Below the pieces are notes generated by a model, which saw only the letters and a program-made list of their open reading frames with translations, searched no databases and was not told where the DNA came from. From positions 1 through 63,384 of the forward strand of contig CAUGTZ010000016.1 of NCBI GenBank assembly GCA_959602645.1: a DNA stretch of 63,384 nucleotides. The letters run 5' to 3'. Of the stretch, positions 51,574 to 60,204 are shown in pieces; within the stretch, counting starts at the first letter, position 1, and each line of letters starts with the position of its first letter. The DNA is from an uncultured Collinsella sp. (GTDB taxonomy: Bacteria > Actinomycetota > Coriobacteriia > Coriobacteriales > Coriobacteriaceae). The translations under genes were made by a program, and so were the position numbers.

Positions 51574-51840
51574 ATGGATGTTGAGATCCATCCCAACGCT
51601 AAAAAGCACCTGACAGAAAAGCAGGTGCTTGGCGCTTGGCTTGCGGTTACTGAGTGCATTCGTCGCGAGTCGAAGGACGAGCCGCCGAGATGGCTTGCGA
51701 TTGGATGGCTCCCAGACGGACGAAGCGTGGAGCTTGTCGCGGTCGAGCTTGTCCGTGGGTGGCTTATCATTCATGCCTTGTCTCCAGTCCAGAAGAATTT
51801 TTGGCAGGAGATTGAACGGGCTCGGCAAAGGGGTCGATGA
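51574..51840 (+). CDS. Putative BrnT/RelE-like toxin
   Basis: The 88-residue protein resembles small RNase toxins of the BrnT type. A helical HPNAKKHLTEKQVLGAWLAV is followed by two strands, RWLAIGWLPDGRSVELVAVE and GWLIIHALSP. Charged Arg, Glu and His residues fit an mRNA-interferase surface. GGAGGAG precedes the ATG. It overlaps the next gene in ATGA, which is a ribbon-helix-helix protein. I assign toxin function by analogy only. Confidence 0.6.
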   Translation: MDVEIHPNAKKHLTEKQVLGAWLAVTECIRRESKDEPPRWLAIGWLPDGRSVELVAVELVRGWLIIHALSPVQKNFWQEIERARQRGR

Positions 51841-52124
51841 TGGGCAAGACGTATACGGCCGCTAATGGTCAGGTTGTAACGGATGAAATGATTGACGCGT
51901 GGTGCGAGTCGTACGAGCGCGGAGAGTTTCCGGATGGCGAACACACCGTTGGTGGGATCGTGCATGGACGGCCCCCACTCTCAGGTGAGGGGACGGCAAC
52001 GCTGTCGGTCAAGATTCCTCTGGGAATGAAGGAGGCCATTCGTCGACGGGCGGCTGCCGAGGGGATGACGCCAAGTGAGTTTGCCCGTGCGGCTCTGAGC
52101 GAAAAACTTCTTGCTGCCGGCTGA
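51837..52124 (+). CDS. Putative ribbon-helix-helix antitoxin
   Basis: The 95-residue protein ends in a CopG/Arc-type ribbon-helix-helix (GTATLSVKIPLGMKEAIRRR then EGMTPSEFARAALSEKLL). The N-terminal half (ANGQVVTDEMIDAWCESYER) is a likely toxin-binding extension. It is translationally coupled to the upstream toxin-like gene. Such proteins repress their own promoter. Confidence 0.65.
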   Translation: MMGKTYTAANGQVVTDEMIDAWCESYERGEFPDGEHTVGGIVHGRPPLSGEGTATLSVKIPLGMKEAIRRRAAAEGMTPSEFARAALSEKLLAAG

Positions 52125-52187
52125 TGTCTCTGACGTGCCGATTTATAGAACCGAGGCTGTGCTCAAAAACTTTTTTAAAATTCTCGG

Positions 52188-52215
52188 TTGACCGGAACGC
52201 GTCCTTGGTTATACT
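52188..52215 (+). promoter_or_regulatory. Promoter of tRNA-Phe
   Basis: TTGACC (52188-52193) and TATACT (52210-52215) are spaced by 16 bases, 32 bases before the tRNA. Confidence 0.8.
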
Positions 52216-52247
52216 AATCAAGCCTTGAAACAAGGCACACCTCAAAT

Positions 52248-52302
<55 letters not shown>

Positions 52303-52320
<18 letters not shown>

Positions 52321-52551
52321 CCTTGAATTGACTAGGACCTCTGCAAAGGGGTCCTTTTCTTTTATGCAGCCCCACATGGAATCGAACCCCGTGAGGGCGC
52401 GGAGCTGAGTAAACGCGTAAGCGTTTGCCAGCGCAGCTCGCAAGGCGCGTAAGCGCCGCAGCGGTCCGTCCGCGCAGCGCGCGGACGCGATTCCCTTCCC
52501 CGCCACCTTGAATTGACTAGGACCTCTGCAAAGGGGTCCTTTTCTTTTATG
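52303..52551 (+). repeat. tRNA-Phe tail-duplication element
   Basis: The 64-bp segment 52303-52366 (T-loop to terminator, ending TTTTATG) recurs exactly at 52488-52551. The 121-base insert holds an inverted copy of the tRNA T-arm, GGAATCGAACCCC at 52378-52390, then perfect hairpins AAACGC-GTAA-GCGTTT, GGCGC-GTAA-GCGCC and GTCCGCGC-AGC-GCGCGGAC. No protein is encoded. Each copy carries the terminator GGACC/GGTCC followed by TTTTCTTTT. Confidence 0.9.
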
Positions 52552-52801
52552 TAGGGTTCTGCGGAAACTGCGTCCCAGAATAAGGGCTCAGAACGGGACA
52601 CACTTTCCGGTGCCTGCCTCCGGCGCGCGTACACACCTCATCGCACCATTCCGAGCCCGCCCGCCCCAGACATTCCTCCCACTTTCGCGTCACTTTGCAG
52701 ACCGTTCGGTCGCCTGTCCGCACACGCGGGTATACTCAAAACGATACTTATCCTATGCAATACGATGCGGGTTCGACCTGCATGATCCGAAGGGGGCAGT
52801 G

Positions 52802-53863
52802 ATGGAGAGGATACTCGGCGTTAATCTCTCTGGCTGGTTTATTCCCGAGCCTTGGGTGACCCCGTCGCTGTACGCGGCGACCGGTGCATCCAACGCGGCC
52901 GAGCTACAGGAGGCCATGGGTACCGCCGCCTATAACGAGCGCATGCGCCGCCATTACGAGACGTTTGTGAGCGAGGACGATTTTCGTCGCATGGCGCAGA
53001 TCGGTCTCAATGCCGTGCGTCTGCCGGTGCCCTGGTATGCCTTTGGCTCACAGGAGTCCGATGCCTCCTACATATCGGTTGTCGATTACATCGACCGCGC
53101 AATTGAGTGGGCTGCCAAGTACGACATCCGCGTGCTGCTCGATCTGGCAACCGTGCCCGGTGGCCAGGGCGATTCCAACGATTCGCCCACCACGCCGGAG
53201 GCTGTTGCCGAGTGGCATTCGTCCACCAACGGCCGTCATGTCGCACTCGACGTGCTCGAGCGCTTGGCCGATCGCTATGGCGAGGCCGAGAGCCTGCTGG
53301 GCATTGAGCTGCTGGACACGCCGCAGATGAGCGTTCGCAAGAGCCTCTTCACCATGACGGATGGCATTCCCGCTCACTACCTGCGCAATTTCTATCGCGA
53401 TGCCTACGAGCTCGTCCGTTCGTATATGCCCGAGGATAAGATCGTCGTCTTCTCGTCGTCGGGGCATCCCAGCGAGTGGAAGCATTTTATGCGCGGCGCC
53501 AAGTACAAGAACGTCTACATGGACCTTCACCTGTACCATTACCGCGACGAGTATGCGCTCGACATCACGAGCCCCCGCGGGCTGACGACGGCGATTTCGC
53601 GTAACAAGCGCGAGCTTAAAGAGGCGATTTCGACTGGGTTCCCCGTGCTGGTGGGCGAATGGTCGGGTGCGGCGATCTTTGCCAACTCGTCGGTTACGCC
53701 CGAGGGCCGCAATGCCTACGAGCGCGTGTTTATCGCCAATCAGCTGGCTTCGTTTGCGCCGGCTGCCGGTTGGTTCTTCCAAACGTGGAAGACCGAGAAG
53801 CGCATTGCAGCATGGGACGCCCGCGCGGCGCTCGGTACGCTCGAGCGCGGCATGATTGAATAG
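52802..53863 (+). CDS. GH5-like (exo-1,3-beta-glucanase-type) protein with altered active site
   Basis: The 353-residue protein opens like GH5 exo-glucanases (LGVNLSGWFIPEPWVTPSLY) and keeps RLPVPWYA, DLHLYHYR and the nucleophile E287 in VLVGEWSGA. The acid/base motif NEP reads D172-T173-P174 in GIELLDTPQM, so the catalytic Glu is missing. The usual DLH motif of the substrate loop reads DLATVPGGQG. There is no signal peptide. It may be inactive, a binding protein, or an altered enzyme. The ATG at 52802 follows AAGGGGG. The 5' end lies just after the tRNA-Phe element. Confidence 0.85.
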   Translation: MERILGVNLSGWFIPEPWVTPSLYAATGASNAAELQEAMGTAAYNERMRRHYETFVSEDDFRRMAQIGLNAVRLPVPWYAFGSQESDASYISVVDYIDRAIEWAAKYDIRVLLDLATVPGGQGDSNDSPTTPEAVAEWHSSTNGRHVALDVLERLADRYGEAESLLGIELLDTPQMSVRKSLFTMTDGIPAHYLRNFYRDAYELVRSYMPEDKIVVFSSSGHPSEWKHFMRGAKYKNVYMDLHLYHYRDEYALDITSPRGLTTAISRNKRELKEAISTGFPVLVGEWSGAAIFANSSVTPEGRNAYERVFIANQLASFAPAAGWFFQTWKTEKRIAAWDARAALGTLERGMIE

Positions 53864-53869
53864 GTTGAT

Positions 53870-54748
53870 ATGACGCAAAACAGCGCCCATACGGGCAAAC
53901 TCTATGTGGTCGGCACGCCCATCGGCAACCTGGGCGACCTGTCCCCGCGCGTTGGCGAGGCCTTTGCCGCTGCCGATGTCATCTGCTGCGAAGACACGCG
54001 TGTGACGTCAAAGCTGCTGATGCACCTGGGCATTTCCAAGCCGCTTGTCCGTTGCGACGAGAATGTGATCGCCAGCCGCGCCGCCGGCCTGGTCGACCGT
54101 CTGCTGGCGGGGGAGACCCTCGCCTTTGCCTCGGACGCCGGCATGCCGAGCGTGTCCGATCCCGGCCAGGCGCTGGTCGAGGCGGCGCGTGAGGCCGATG
54201 TGCCCGTCGAAGTTATTCCCGGGCCCTCTGCTTGCGTCACGGCGCTTGTTTCGTCCGGCATTCCCTGCGAGCATTTTTTCTTCGAGGGCTTTTTGGGCCG
54301 AAAGCACGGCGACCGCGTGCGCCGTTTGCAGCGCCTTGCCGTGGTGCCCGGCGCACTTATCTTCTACGAGTCTCCACATCGCATCGTGGCGACGCTCGAG
54401 GCTGTGGCCGAGGTCTTTCCCCAGCGTGAGGTTGCCGTCTGCCGCGAACTCACCAAGCTGCACGAGGAGGTCTTGCGCGGGCCCGCTGCCCAGCTTGCCG
54501 AGGAGCTGCGTGCTCGCGGCGAGGTAAAGGGCGAGATCGCGCTGGTCATCGCGCCGCCGAGCGAGGATGAGGAGACCGGTATCGTGCCGGTTGACGCCGC
54601 GGCAGCGGATCCCGACGAGGCCCTGCGCGAGGATATCCGCGCCGCGCTCGAGGAGGGGGAGCCCGCGTCTGCGGTGGCCAAGCGCCTGTCTCAGAAGTAT
54701 TCGCGCCGCAAGCGCGATGTCTATGCCATGGTGCTCGATATGCAATAG
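53870..54748 (+). CDS. rsmI: 16S rRNA (cytidine-1402 2'-O)-methyltransferase
   Basis: RsmI methylates C1402 in the decoding centre of 16S rRNA. The 292-residue product has the tetrapyrrole methylase fold: VVGTPIGNLGDLSPR at the start, ICCEDTRVTSKLL, VIPGPSACVTALVSSG, and FEGFLGRKHGDRVRRL. The C-terminal helical RsmI extension ends in SQKYSRRKRDVYAMVLDM. It starts 6 bases after the preceding stop and leads a tRNA/rRNA maturation group. Confidence 0.95.
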   Translation: MTQNSAHTGKLYVVGTPIGNLGDLSPRVGEAFAAADVICCEDTRVTSKLLMHLGISKPLVRCDENVIASRAAGLVDRLLAGETLAFASDAGMPSVSDPGQALVEAAREADVPVEVIPGPSACVTALVSSGIPCEHFFFEGFLGRKHGDRVRRLQRLAVVPGALIFYESPHRIVATLEAVAEVFPQREVAVCRELTKLHEEVLRGPAAQLAEELRARGEVKGEIALVIAPPSEDEETGIVPVDAAAADPDEALREDIRAALEEGEPASAVAKRLSQKYSRRKRDVYAMVLDMQ

Positions 54749-54817
54749 ATGGAGGATATCCAACCCTTGCGCTAGAATCATCCCCTGTATGCAACGTTTT
54801 TCTGGAGGACAAACCCC

Positions 54818-56419
54818 ATGGATCAAAGCAAGCCTTCGTTCTTTATCACGACGCCCATCTACTACGTCAACGCCGATCCGCACCTGGGCACGGCTTATTC
54901 CACCATCATCGCCGACGTTCAGGCTCGCTATCGCCGTTCCGCCGGCTATAACGTCAAGTTCCTGACCGGCATGGACGAGCACGGCGAGAAGGTCGCCGAG
55001 GCCGCAGCCAAACATGGCATGACGCCGCAGGAGTGGACCGACAGCCAGGCACCGCACTTCAAGGAGCTTTGGAGCAAGCTCGAGATCTCCAACGACGACT
55101 TCATCCGCACCACCGAGCCGCGCCAGCATCATGCCGTGCAGTACCTGTGGGAGCGCATGAAGGAGTCCGGCTACCTGTATAAGGGCAGCTACGACGGCTG
55201 GTATTGCGTGCCTGACGAGACCTATTTCACCGATACGCAGGTCCAGAAGGGCGACGAGGAGTACGGCAGCGTCGGCCAGCACCTGTGCCCCGACTGCCAC
55301 CGTCCGCTTGAGCGCGTGCAGGAGGAGTCCTACTTCTTTAAGCTTTCCGCCTTCCAGGACAAGCTGCTCAAGCTCTATGACGAGCATCCCGACTTTGTCG
55401 AGCCTGCGTTCCGCATGAACGAGGTTCGCAGCTTTGTCGAGGGCGGCCTCAACGACCTTTCCGTGAGCCGTACGAGCTTTGACTGGGGCATTCAGGTCCC
55501 GTTTGACGAGGGCCACGTGACCTACGTGTGGTTCGATGCGCTGCTCAACTATATGACGGCCGTCGGCTACGGTGTCGACACCGACGAGGCGCGTGCCGAG
55601 CTGGCCTATCGCTGGCCCGCGCAGTTCCACATCGTGGGTAAGGACATCATCCGCTTCCACTGCGTCATTTGGCCCGCCATGCTCATGGCCATCGGCGAGG
55701 CCCTGCCCGAGCACGTCTTTGCCCACGGCTTCCTGACCGTGCGCAATGCCGAGACCGGCAAGGCCGAGAAGATGTCCAAGAGCCGCGGCAACGCCATCGC
55801 TCCGCAGGACGTTATCGACATGCTGGGCGTCGAGGGCTATCGCTACTACTTTATGACCGACGTCGTCCCCGGCACCGACGGTGCCATCAGCTTCGATCGC
55901 ATGGAGCAGGTCTACAACGCCGATCTGGCCAACAGCTGGGGCAACCTCATTTCGCGTTCGCTCAACATGAGCGGCAAGTATTTTGACGGTTGCGCGCCCG
56001 CCAAGCCCACATCGTTCGATGCGTTCGACAACCCGCTGGCAAAGATCGCCGATGGTCTGGTCGAGCGCTACATGGCCAAGATGGACGTGCTCGATTACGG
56101 TGGAGCCAAGGACGAGGTCATGGAGCTCATCCACGCCGCCAACCACTACATCGAGGACTCCGAGCCTTGGGCACTTGCCAAGGACGAGGCCAAGGCTGAT
56201 GAGCTCGCGTTTGTGATCTACAACCTGCTCGAGGCCATCCGCATTGCCGCTCACCTGCTGATGCCGCTCATGCCCCAGACTTCTGCCGAGGCCCTGCGCC
56301 GTCTGTCCTGCGAGGACGAGGCCGCAAGCGACGACCTCAAGGGCATTTGCGCTTGGGGCCTGCTTGCCGGTGGTCAGCCCGTCGAGAAGGGCGATCCGCT
56401 GTTCCCGCGTCTGGCGTAG
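54818..56419 (+). CDS. metG: Methionyl-tRNA synthetase
   Basis: The 533-residue class I synthetase has the HIGH-type motif YVNADPHLGTAYSTI and the KMSKS motif KAEKMSKSRGN. Its zinc-knob region keeps one CPDC pair (QHLCPDCHRPLERV). The alpha-helical anticodon domain is present, but the protein ends after it, so the C-terminal EMAP-like tRNA-binding domain found in longer homologues is absent. GGAGG precedes the ATG. A terminator follows. Confidence 0.95.
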   Translation: MDQSKPSFFITTPIYYVNADPHLGTAYSTIIADVQARYRRSAGYNVKFLTGMDEHGEKVAEAAAKHGMTPQEWTDSQAPHFKELWSKLEISNDDFIRTTEPRQHHAVQYLWERMKESGYLYKGSYDGWYCVPDETYFTDTQVQKGDEEYGSVGQHLCPDCHRPLERVQEESYFFKLSAFQDKLLKLYDEHPDFVEPAFRMNEVRSFVEGGLNDLSVSRTSFDWGIQVPFDEGHVTYVWFDALLNYMTAVGYGVDTDEARAELAYRWPAQFHIVGKDIIRFHCVIWPAMLMAIGEALPEHVFAHGFLTVRNAETGKAEKMSKSRGNAIAPQDVIDMLGVEGYRYYFMTDVVPGTDGAISFDRMEQVYNADLANSWGNLISRSLNMSGKYFDGCAPAKPTSFDAFDNPLAKIADGLVERYMAKMDVLDYGGAKDEVMELIHAANHYIEDSEPWALAKDEAKADELAFVIYNLLEAIRIAAHLLMPLMPQTSAEALRRLSCEDEAASDDLKGICAWGLLAGGQPVEKGDPLFPRLA

Positions 56420-56461
56420 AGACCGCGCGGGCGCCATATCGGCAATTTGCTGTTTAGATGT

Positions 56462-56494
56462 AAGGGCATGGCCGCAACGGTCCATGCCCTTTTG
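56462..56494 (+). terminator. Terminator of metG
   Basis: AAGGGCATGG and CCATGCCCTT form a 10-bp stem with a 10-base loop, followed by TTTTGC. Confidence 0.85.
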
Positions 56495-56529
56495 CTTCGA
56501 GACGCCGCCACCATGCTAAGGAGGCAACC

Positions 56530-57390
56530 ATGACAACTTCGCCTTTGGCAAACCCCACGGCCACCAGGGAGCTGCTGGAGGAGTTTGGCCTTGCGACCAA
56601 GCATCGCCTGGGCCAGAACTTTCTAATCGACAATCATGTGATCGAGCGTATCTGCGAGCTTGCCGAGCTTGCAGGTGACGAGCGCGTACTCGAGGTGGGT
56701 CCGGGTTGCGGTACGTTGACACTTGCGTTGCTGCAGGAGGCTGCGTGCGTCACGTCGATCGAGGCCGATCCCGAGCTCGAGCCGGTGCTCGATGCCCATG
56801 CTGCCGACTATGCAAACTTTCGCTTCATTATGGGCGATGCGCTCAAGGTGACGCCGGAGCAGATTGAGCAGACTGCCGGCGGTGAGCCCACGGTATTTGT
56901 CGCGAACTTGCCCTATAACGTGGCGGCGACGATCATTCTGCAGTTCTTCCAGACGATGCCTGCGCTCAAGCGTGCCGTCGTCATGGTGCAAAAGGAGGTT
57001 GCCGATCGCATTGCCGCAACGCCGGGCAACAAGACCTATGGCGGCTATACGGCAAAGCTCGGCCTGTATACGCAGGTAACGGGTCGCTTTGAGGTGCCGC
57101 CGCGCTGCTTTATGCCGGCGCCGCATGTGGACTCAGCCGTCGTGCGCATCGACCGCGTTGACGGTGTGGTGCCCGAGGGGCTCGATCGCGAGTTTGTGGC
57201 CCGTGTGATCGATGCCGCATTTGCCCAGCGTCGCAAGACTATCCGCAATTCCATGAGCGCCAACGGCTTTGCCAAGGATGTGCTCGATGCCGCCTTTGAG
57301 ACTTGCGGTATCGCGCCGACCGCGCGCGCCGAGACGCTTGATGTTGCCGACTTTGTCCGTCTGGCCCAGGAGCTAATCCATGATGCCTAA
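56530..57390 (+). CDS. rsmA: 16S rRNA dimethyladenosine transferase
   Basis: RsmA dimethylates A1518 and A1519 of 16S rRNA during 30S maturation. The 286-residue product has LGQNFLIDNHVIERICELAE, motif I VLEVGPGCGTLTLALL, and the catalytic VFVANLPYNVAATII, plus the C-terminal domain (VPPRCFMPAPHVDSAVVRID). AAGGAGG precedes the ATG. It overlaps the tatD-like gene by 11 bases. Confidence 0.96.
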   Translation: MTTSPLANPTATRELLEEFGLATKHRLGQNFLIDNHVIERICELAELAGDERVLEVGPGCGTLTLALLQEAACVTSIEADPELEPVLDAHAADYANFRFIMGDALKVTPEQIEQTAGGEPTVFVANLPYNVAATIILQFFQTMPALKRAVVMVQKEVADRIAATPGNKTYGGYTAKLGLYTQVTGRFEVPPRCFMPAPHVDSAVVRIDRVDGVVPEGLDREFVARVIDAAFAQRRKTIRNSMSANGFAKDVLDAAFETCGIAPTARAETLDVADFVRLAQELIHDA

Positions 57391-58297
57391 TGCCGAACGT
57401 GTGACGTTTACCAAGAAAAAGAAGACGGTTGCTTGTCCCGTGCTCTTGGCACCGCTTGCTGACACGCATGCGCATCTGCTTTCGTTCTGGGGCAAGGAGG
57501 TGCCCGAGACGCTCCTGCGCGCCAAGGCTGCGGGCGTCGAGCTATTGGTGACGATGCTCGACCCCATCGCCGACAAACGCAGTGTGACGGACTATAGCGA
57601 CTGGCTGACGCGCGAGATTCTGCCGATGCAGGGTATCCCGCAGATCAAGTATCTTGCCGGCGTGCATCCGTATGGCGCGCCGGACTATACCGACGACGTT
57701 CACGCACAGGTCGTTGCCGCACTCGATGACCCCTTATGCGCCGGTATTGGCGAAATCGGCCTGGACTACCACATGGACTATGACGACGATATCGCGCCGG
57801 CACCCCATAACGTGCAGATTGACTGCATGGCGCGCCAGCTCGAGCTTGCCGTGTGCCATAACGTGCCGGTGGAGCTGCATCTGCGTCACGAGGACACGGA
57901 CCAGGAGCGTACCTCGCACGTGGACGCCTACAACGTGCTTCGTGAGGTGGGCGTGCCCCAGGCCGGTTGTGTGCTGCACTGCTTTGGCGAGGACCGCGCC
58001 ACGATGGAGCGCTTTGTGGAGCTGGGCTGCTATATCGCCTATGGTGGTGCGGCCACCTTTAAGCGCAACGACGGCGTGCGCGAGGCATTTGCGGCAACCC
58101 CACTCGATCGAATTTTGTTCGAGACGGATTGCCCGTATATGGCTCCGGAGCCCATCCGCGGTCTTGAATGCGAGCCCGCAATGATCTCCATTACGGCAAA
58201 CGCGCTGGTTAACGACCGTGTCGATCGCACAGGTGAGGACCCCGAAACAATCGCGCAAGCCGCTTGGGAAAATGCCTGCAAACTTTTTCAAAAATAG
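57380..58297 (+). CDS. TatD-family metal-dependent hydrolase
   Basis: The 305-residue TIM-barrel hydrolase has the metal ligands DTHAHL, GEIGLDYH (Glu), the catalytic LHCFGED and the Asp of ETDCPYMAPEP. Members are deoxyribonucleases or 3'-5' exonucleases and deacylases. The N-terminus has a basic stretch (TFTKKKKTVA) before the barrel. Two tandem ATGs at 57380 and 57383 are possible. In many bacteria tatD sits next to rsmA and metG, as here. Confidence 0.92.
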   Translation: MMPNAERVTFTKKKKTVACPVLLAPLADTHAHLLSFWGKEVPETLLRAKAAGVELLVTMLDPIADKRSVTDYSDWLTREILPMQGIPQIKYLAGVHPYGAPDYTDDVHAQVVAALDDPLCAGIGEIGLDYHMDYDDDIAPAPHNVQIDCMARQLELAVCHNVPVELHLRHEDTDQERTSHVDAYNVLREVGVPQAGCVLHCFGEDRATMERFVELGCYIAYGGAATFKRNDGVREAFAATPLDRILFETDCPYMAPEPIRGLECEPAMISITANALVNDRVDRTGEDPETIAQAAWENACKLFQK

Positions 58298-58300
58298 TTC

Positions 58301-58329
58301 TTGCGTTCGCGGTGGCGCTCCGTTATTCT
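58301..58329 (+). promoter_or_regulatory. Promoter of tRNA-Leu
   Basis: TTGCGT (58301-58306) and TATTCT (58324-58329) are spaced by 17 bases, 11 bases before the tRNA. Confidence 0.78.
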
Positions 58330-58340
58330 AATTCCTGCAC

Positions 58341-58427
58341 GCGGGCGTGGCGGAATTGGCAGACGCGTACGGTTCAGGTCCGTATGGGGGCAACCCCATG
58401 AAGGTTCAAGTCCTTTCGCCCGCACCA
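58341..58427 (+). tRNA. tRNA-Leu (CAG)
   Basis: The 87-nt cloverleaf has acceptor GCGGGCG/CGCCCGC, an anticodon loop TTCAGGT (anticodon CAG), a long variable arm (ATGGGGGCAACCCCAT) typical of Leu, and a T-loop TTCAAGT. CCA is encoded. Its 3' half is duplicated 189 bp downstream. Confidence 0.95.
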
Positions 58428-58658
58428 TTAAATGAAAGAGCTCCCAGCAATGGGAGCTTTTTTGTTATGGGCCCATCGCGGGGACTTGAACCTGCGAAGG
58501 AGCGAGCGTAAAGAAAACGCGGAGCGTTTTTAGCGAGCTGGCGAGTCCGCCGGCAGGCGGGCGAAGCCGGTGCGGATCCGCGAAGCGGATACGCGGACGT
58601 CCTTTCGCCCGCACCATTAAATGAAAGAGCTCCCAGCAATGGGGGCTTTTTTGTTATG
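58410..58658 (+). repeat. tRNA-Leu tail-duplication element
   Basis: The 60-bp segment 58410-58469 (T-arm to terminator, ending TTGTTATG) recurs at 58599-58658 with one mismatch (58455/58644). The 129-base insert holds an inverted T-arm copy, GGACTTGAACCT at 58482-58493, and perfect hairpins AAAACGC-GGA-GCGTTTT, CCGCC-GGCA-GGCGG and ATCCGC-GAA-GCGGAT. The layout is the same as downstream of tRNA-Phe. Minus-strand frames through it are not genes. Confidence 0.9.
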
Positions 58659-58715
58659 CACGATCTCCTTGGACGGGTATCCTAATGGCAACGTGTGCCT
58701 ATCAGAGGAGAGACC

Positions 58716-59654
58716 ATGCTGTTTTCCGGTATCATCGCTGCCCTTACGAGCCTTTTGATTCCCATCATCATCCTGCTGCTGTTGCTTCCCAACGCCTGTT
58801 ATGTCGTTGAACAGCAGCATGCCGTGATCATCGAGCGCCTGGGCAAGTTTAACCGCATCGTCAACGCGGGCTTCCACATGAAGGTGCCCGTGATCGACCG
58901 CAAGGCCGCCACGGTGAGTCTGCGCACCATGAAAAACGGTTTTGGCATCGACGTTAAGACCCAGGACAACGTGACCATCGGCCTTGAGGTCTCTGCTCAG
59001 TACCACGTGAGCTATGACATGGGCGCCGGCCCGGCAGATTCGGGCATCTACAAGAGCTACTATATGCTGCAGGAGCCCGTCGACCAGATGCGTGACTTCA
59101 TCACCGACGCTCTGCGCTCTTCGATTCCCGTCTACACACTCGATGAGGTCTTTGCCAAGAAGGATGACATCGCCAAGGATGTCAACGCTACCGTTTCCGA
59201 GCAGATGGCCGCCTACGGCTTCACCCTCGTGTCGACGCTCATCACCAAAATCGCGCTGCCGACCGAGGTCGAGAACTCCATGAACGACATCAACGCCGCC
59301 CAGCGCAAGCGCGCTGCTGCGCAGGAGCTCGCCGAGGCCGACCGCATCAAGCGCGTCACCGAGGCGACCGCCGAGGCCGAGGCAATGGAAAAGGCGGGCG
59401 AGGGCATCGCCAACCAGCGCAAGGCCATCGCGCTGGGTATCAAAGATTCGCTCGAGATCATCCAGGAGACGGGTGTCGGCAATGACGAGGCCAACCAACT
59501 GTTCATGTTTACGCAGTGGTCCGAGATGATGACGGAGTTCGCTCGCACGGGTAAAACCTCGACGGTCGTGCTGCCGAGCGACTTTTCGCAGTCGGCCTCT
59601 ATGTTCGAGCAGATGCTGGCTGCCGGTAAGGTTCAGAACGAGTCAAAGGAGTAG
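58716..59654 (+). CDS. SPFH/band-7 (stomatin-like) membrane protein
   Basis: The 312-residue protein has one N-terminal membrane segment (LTSLLIPIIILLLLLPNACY), an SPFH domain (HAVIIERLGKFNRIVNAGFH ... VDVKTQDNVTIGLEVSAQ-type), and a long C-terminal helix rich in Ala, Glu and Arg (AAQELAEADRIKRVTEATAE) for oligomerisation. Such proteins scaffold membrane microdomains and often partner with NfeD or FtsH proteases, though none is adjacent. GAGGAG precedes the ATG at 58716. Confidence 0.9.
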   Translation: MLFSGIIAALTSLLIPIIILLLLLPNACYVVEQQHAVIIERLGKFNRIVNAGFHMKVPVIDRKAATVSLRTMKNGFGIDVKTQDNVTIGLEVSAQYHVSYDMGAGPADSGIYKSYYMLQEPVDQMRDFITDALRSSIPVYTLDEVFAKKDDIAKDVNATVSEQMAAYGFTLVSTLITKIALPTEVENSMNDINAAQRKRAAAQELAEADRIKRVTEATAEAEAMEKAGEGIANQRKAIALGIKDSLEIIQETGVGNDEANQLFMFTQWSEMMTEFARTGKTSTVVLPSDFSQSASMFEQMLAAGKVQNESKE

Positions 59655-59660
59655 ACGCGC

Positions 59661-60131
59661 GTGAAATACACCGTCGTTTGCGTCGGTAAGCTCAAGGAGC
59701 GCTTTTGGAAGGACGCGTGCGCTGAGTACACCAAGCGCCTAGGTGCCTATGCCAAGGTTGAAATCCGCGAGGTGGCCGATATCGACCCGGCTAAGGCGGG
59801 CGGCGTGGATGCCGCGCGCGACAAGGAGGGGGCGGCGATTCTTGCTGCCTTGCCGTCTCGAGCGCATGCGATCTTGCTGGCTATCGAGGGCAAGGAGCGT
59901 TCGAGTGAGGAGCTCTCGGAGAGGCTCGACGATCTTATGCTGCGAGGCAGCAGCGACATCGCCTTTGTGATTGGCGGATCGGACGGCGTGAGTGATGAGG
60001 TGCGCGCCCGCGCCGACGAGATGCTCAGCTTTGGACGCATTACCTTGCCGCATAACTTGGCGCGCGTGGTGCTGCTAGAGCAGATTTACCGTGCCTGCAA
60101 GATCAGTCGTGGCGAGCCGTATCACAAATAG
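59661..60131 (+). CDS. rlmH: 23S rRNA (pseudouridine-1915 N3)-methyltransferase
   Basis: RlmH methylates pseudouridine 1915 in helix 69 of 23S rRNA. The 156-residue SPOUT enzyme shows KYTVVCVGKLKERFWKDACA, the knot residues IAFVIGGSDGVSDEV, and the C-terminal LPHNLARVVLLEQIYRACKI with RGEPYHK at the very end, the family signature. It starts at GTG 59661 with AAAGGAG 10 bases upstream. Confidence 0.95.
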   Translation: MKYTVVCVGKLKERFWKDACAEYTKRLGAYAKVEIREVADIDPAKAGGVDAARDKEGAAILAALPSRAHAILLAIEGKERSSEELSERLDDLMLRGSSDIAFVIGGSDGVSDEVRARADEMLSFGRITLPHNLARVVLLEQIYRACKISRGEPYHK

Positions 60132-60204
60132 GTCGGCAATACGAAACAATGGCGTGGGACAATACCTTTCGTTTTGAGGAATGTGTCTGAAAGGACTATG
60201 AGAT

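Noticed and set aside
54008..56485. An 825-codon minus-strand open frame antisense to rsmI and metG
   Set aside because: It mirrors the strong codon bias of the two real genes on the other strand, has no family motifs, and spans two genes and their promoter.
58406..58639. Minus-strand frame with repeated NGAGERT ends across the tRNA-Leu element
   Set aside because: It translates tRNA and terminator sequence. Frames of this kind next to tRNAs are recurrent annotation artefacts.
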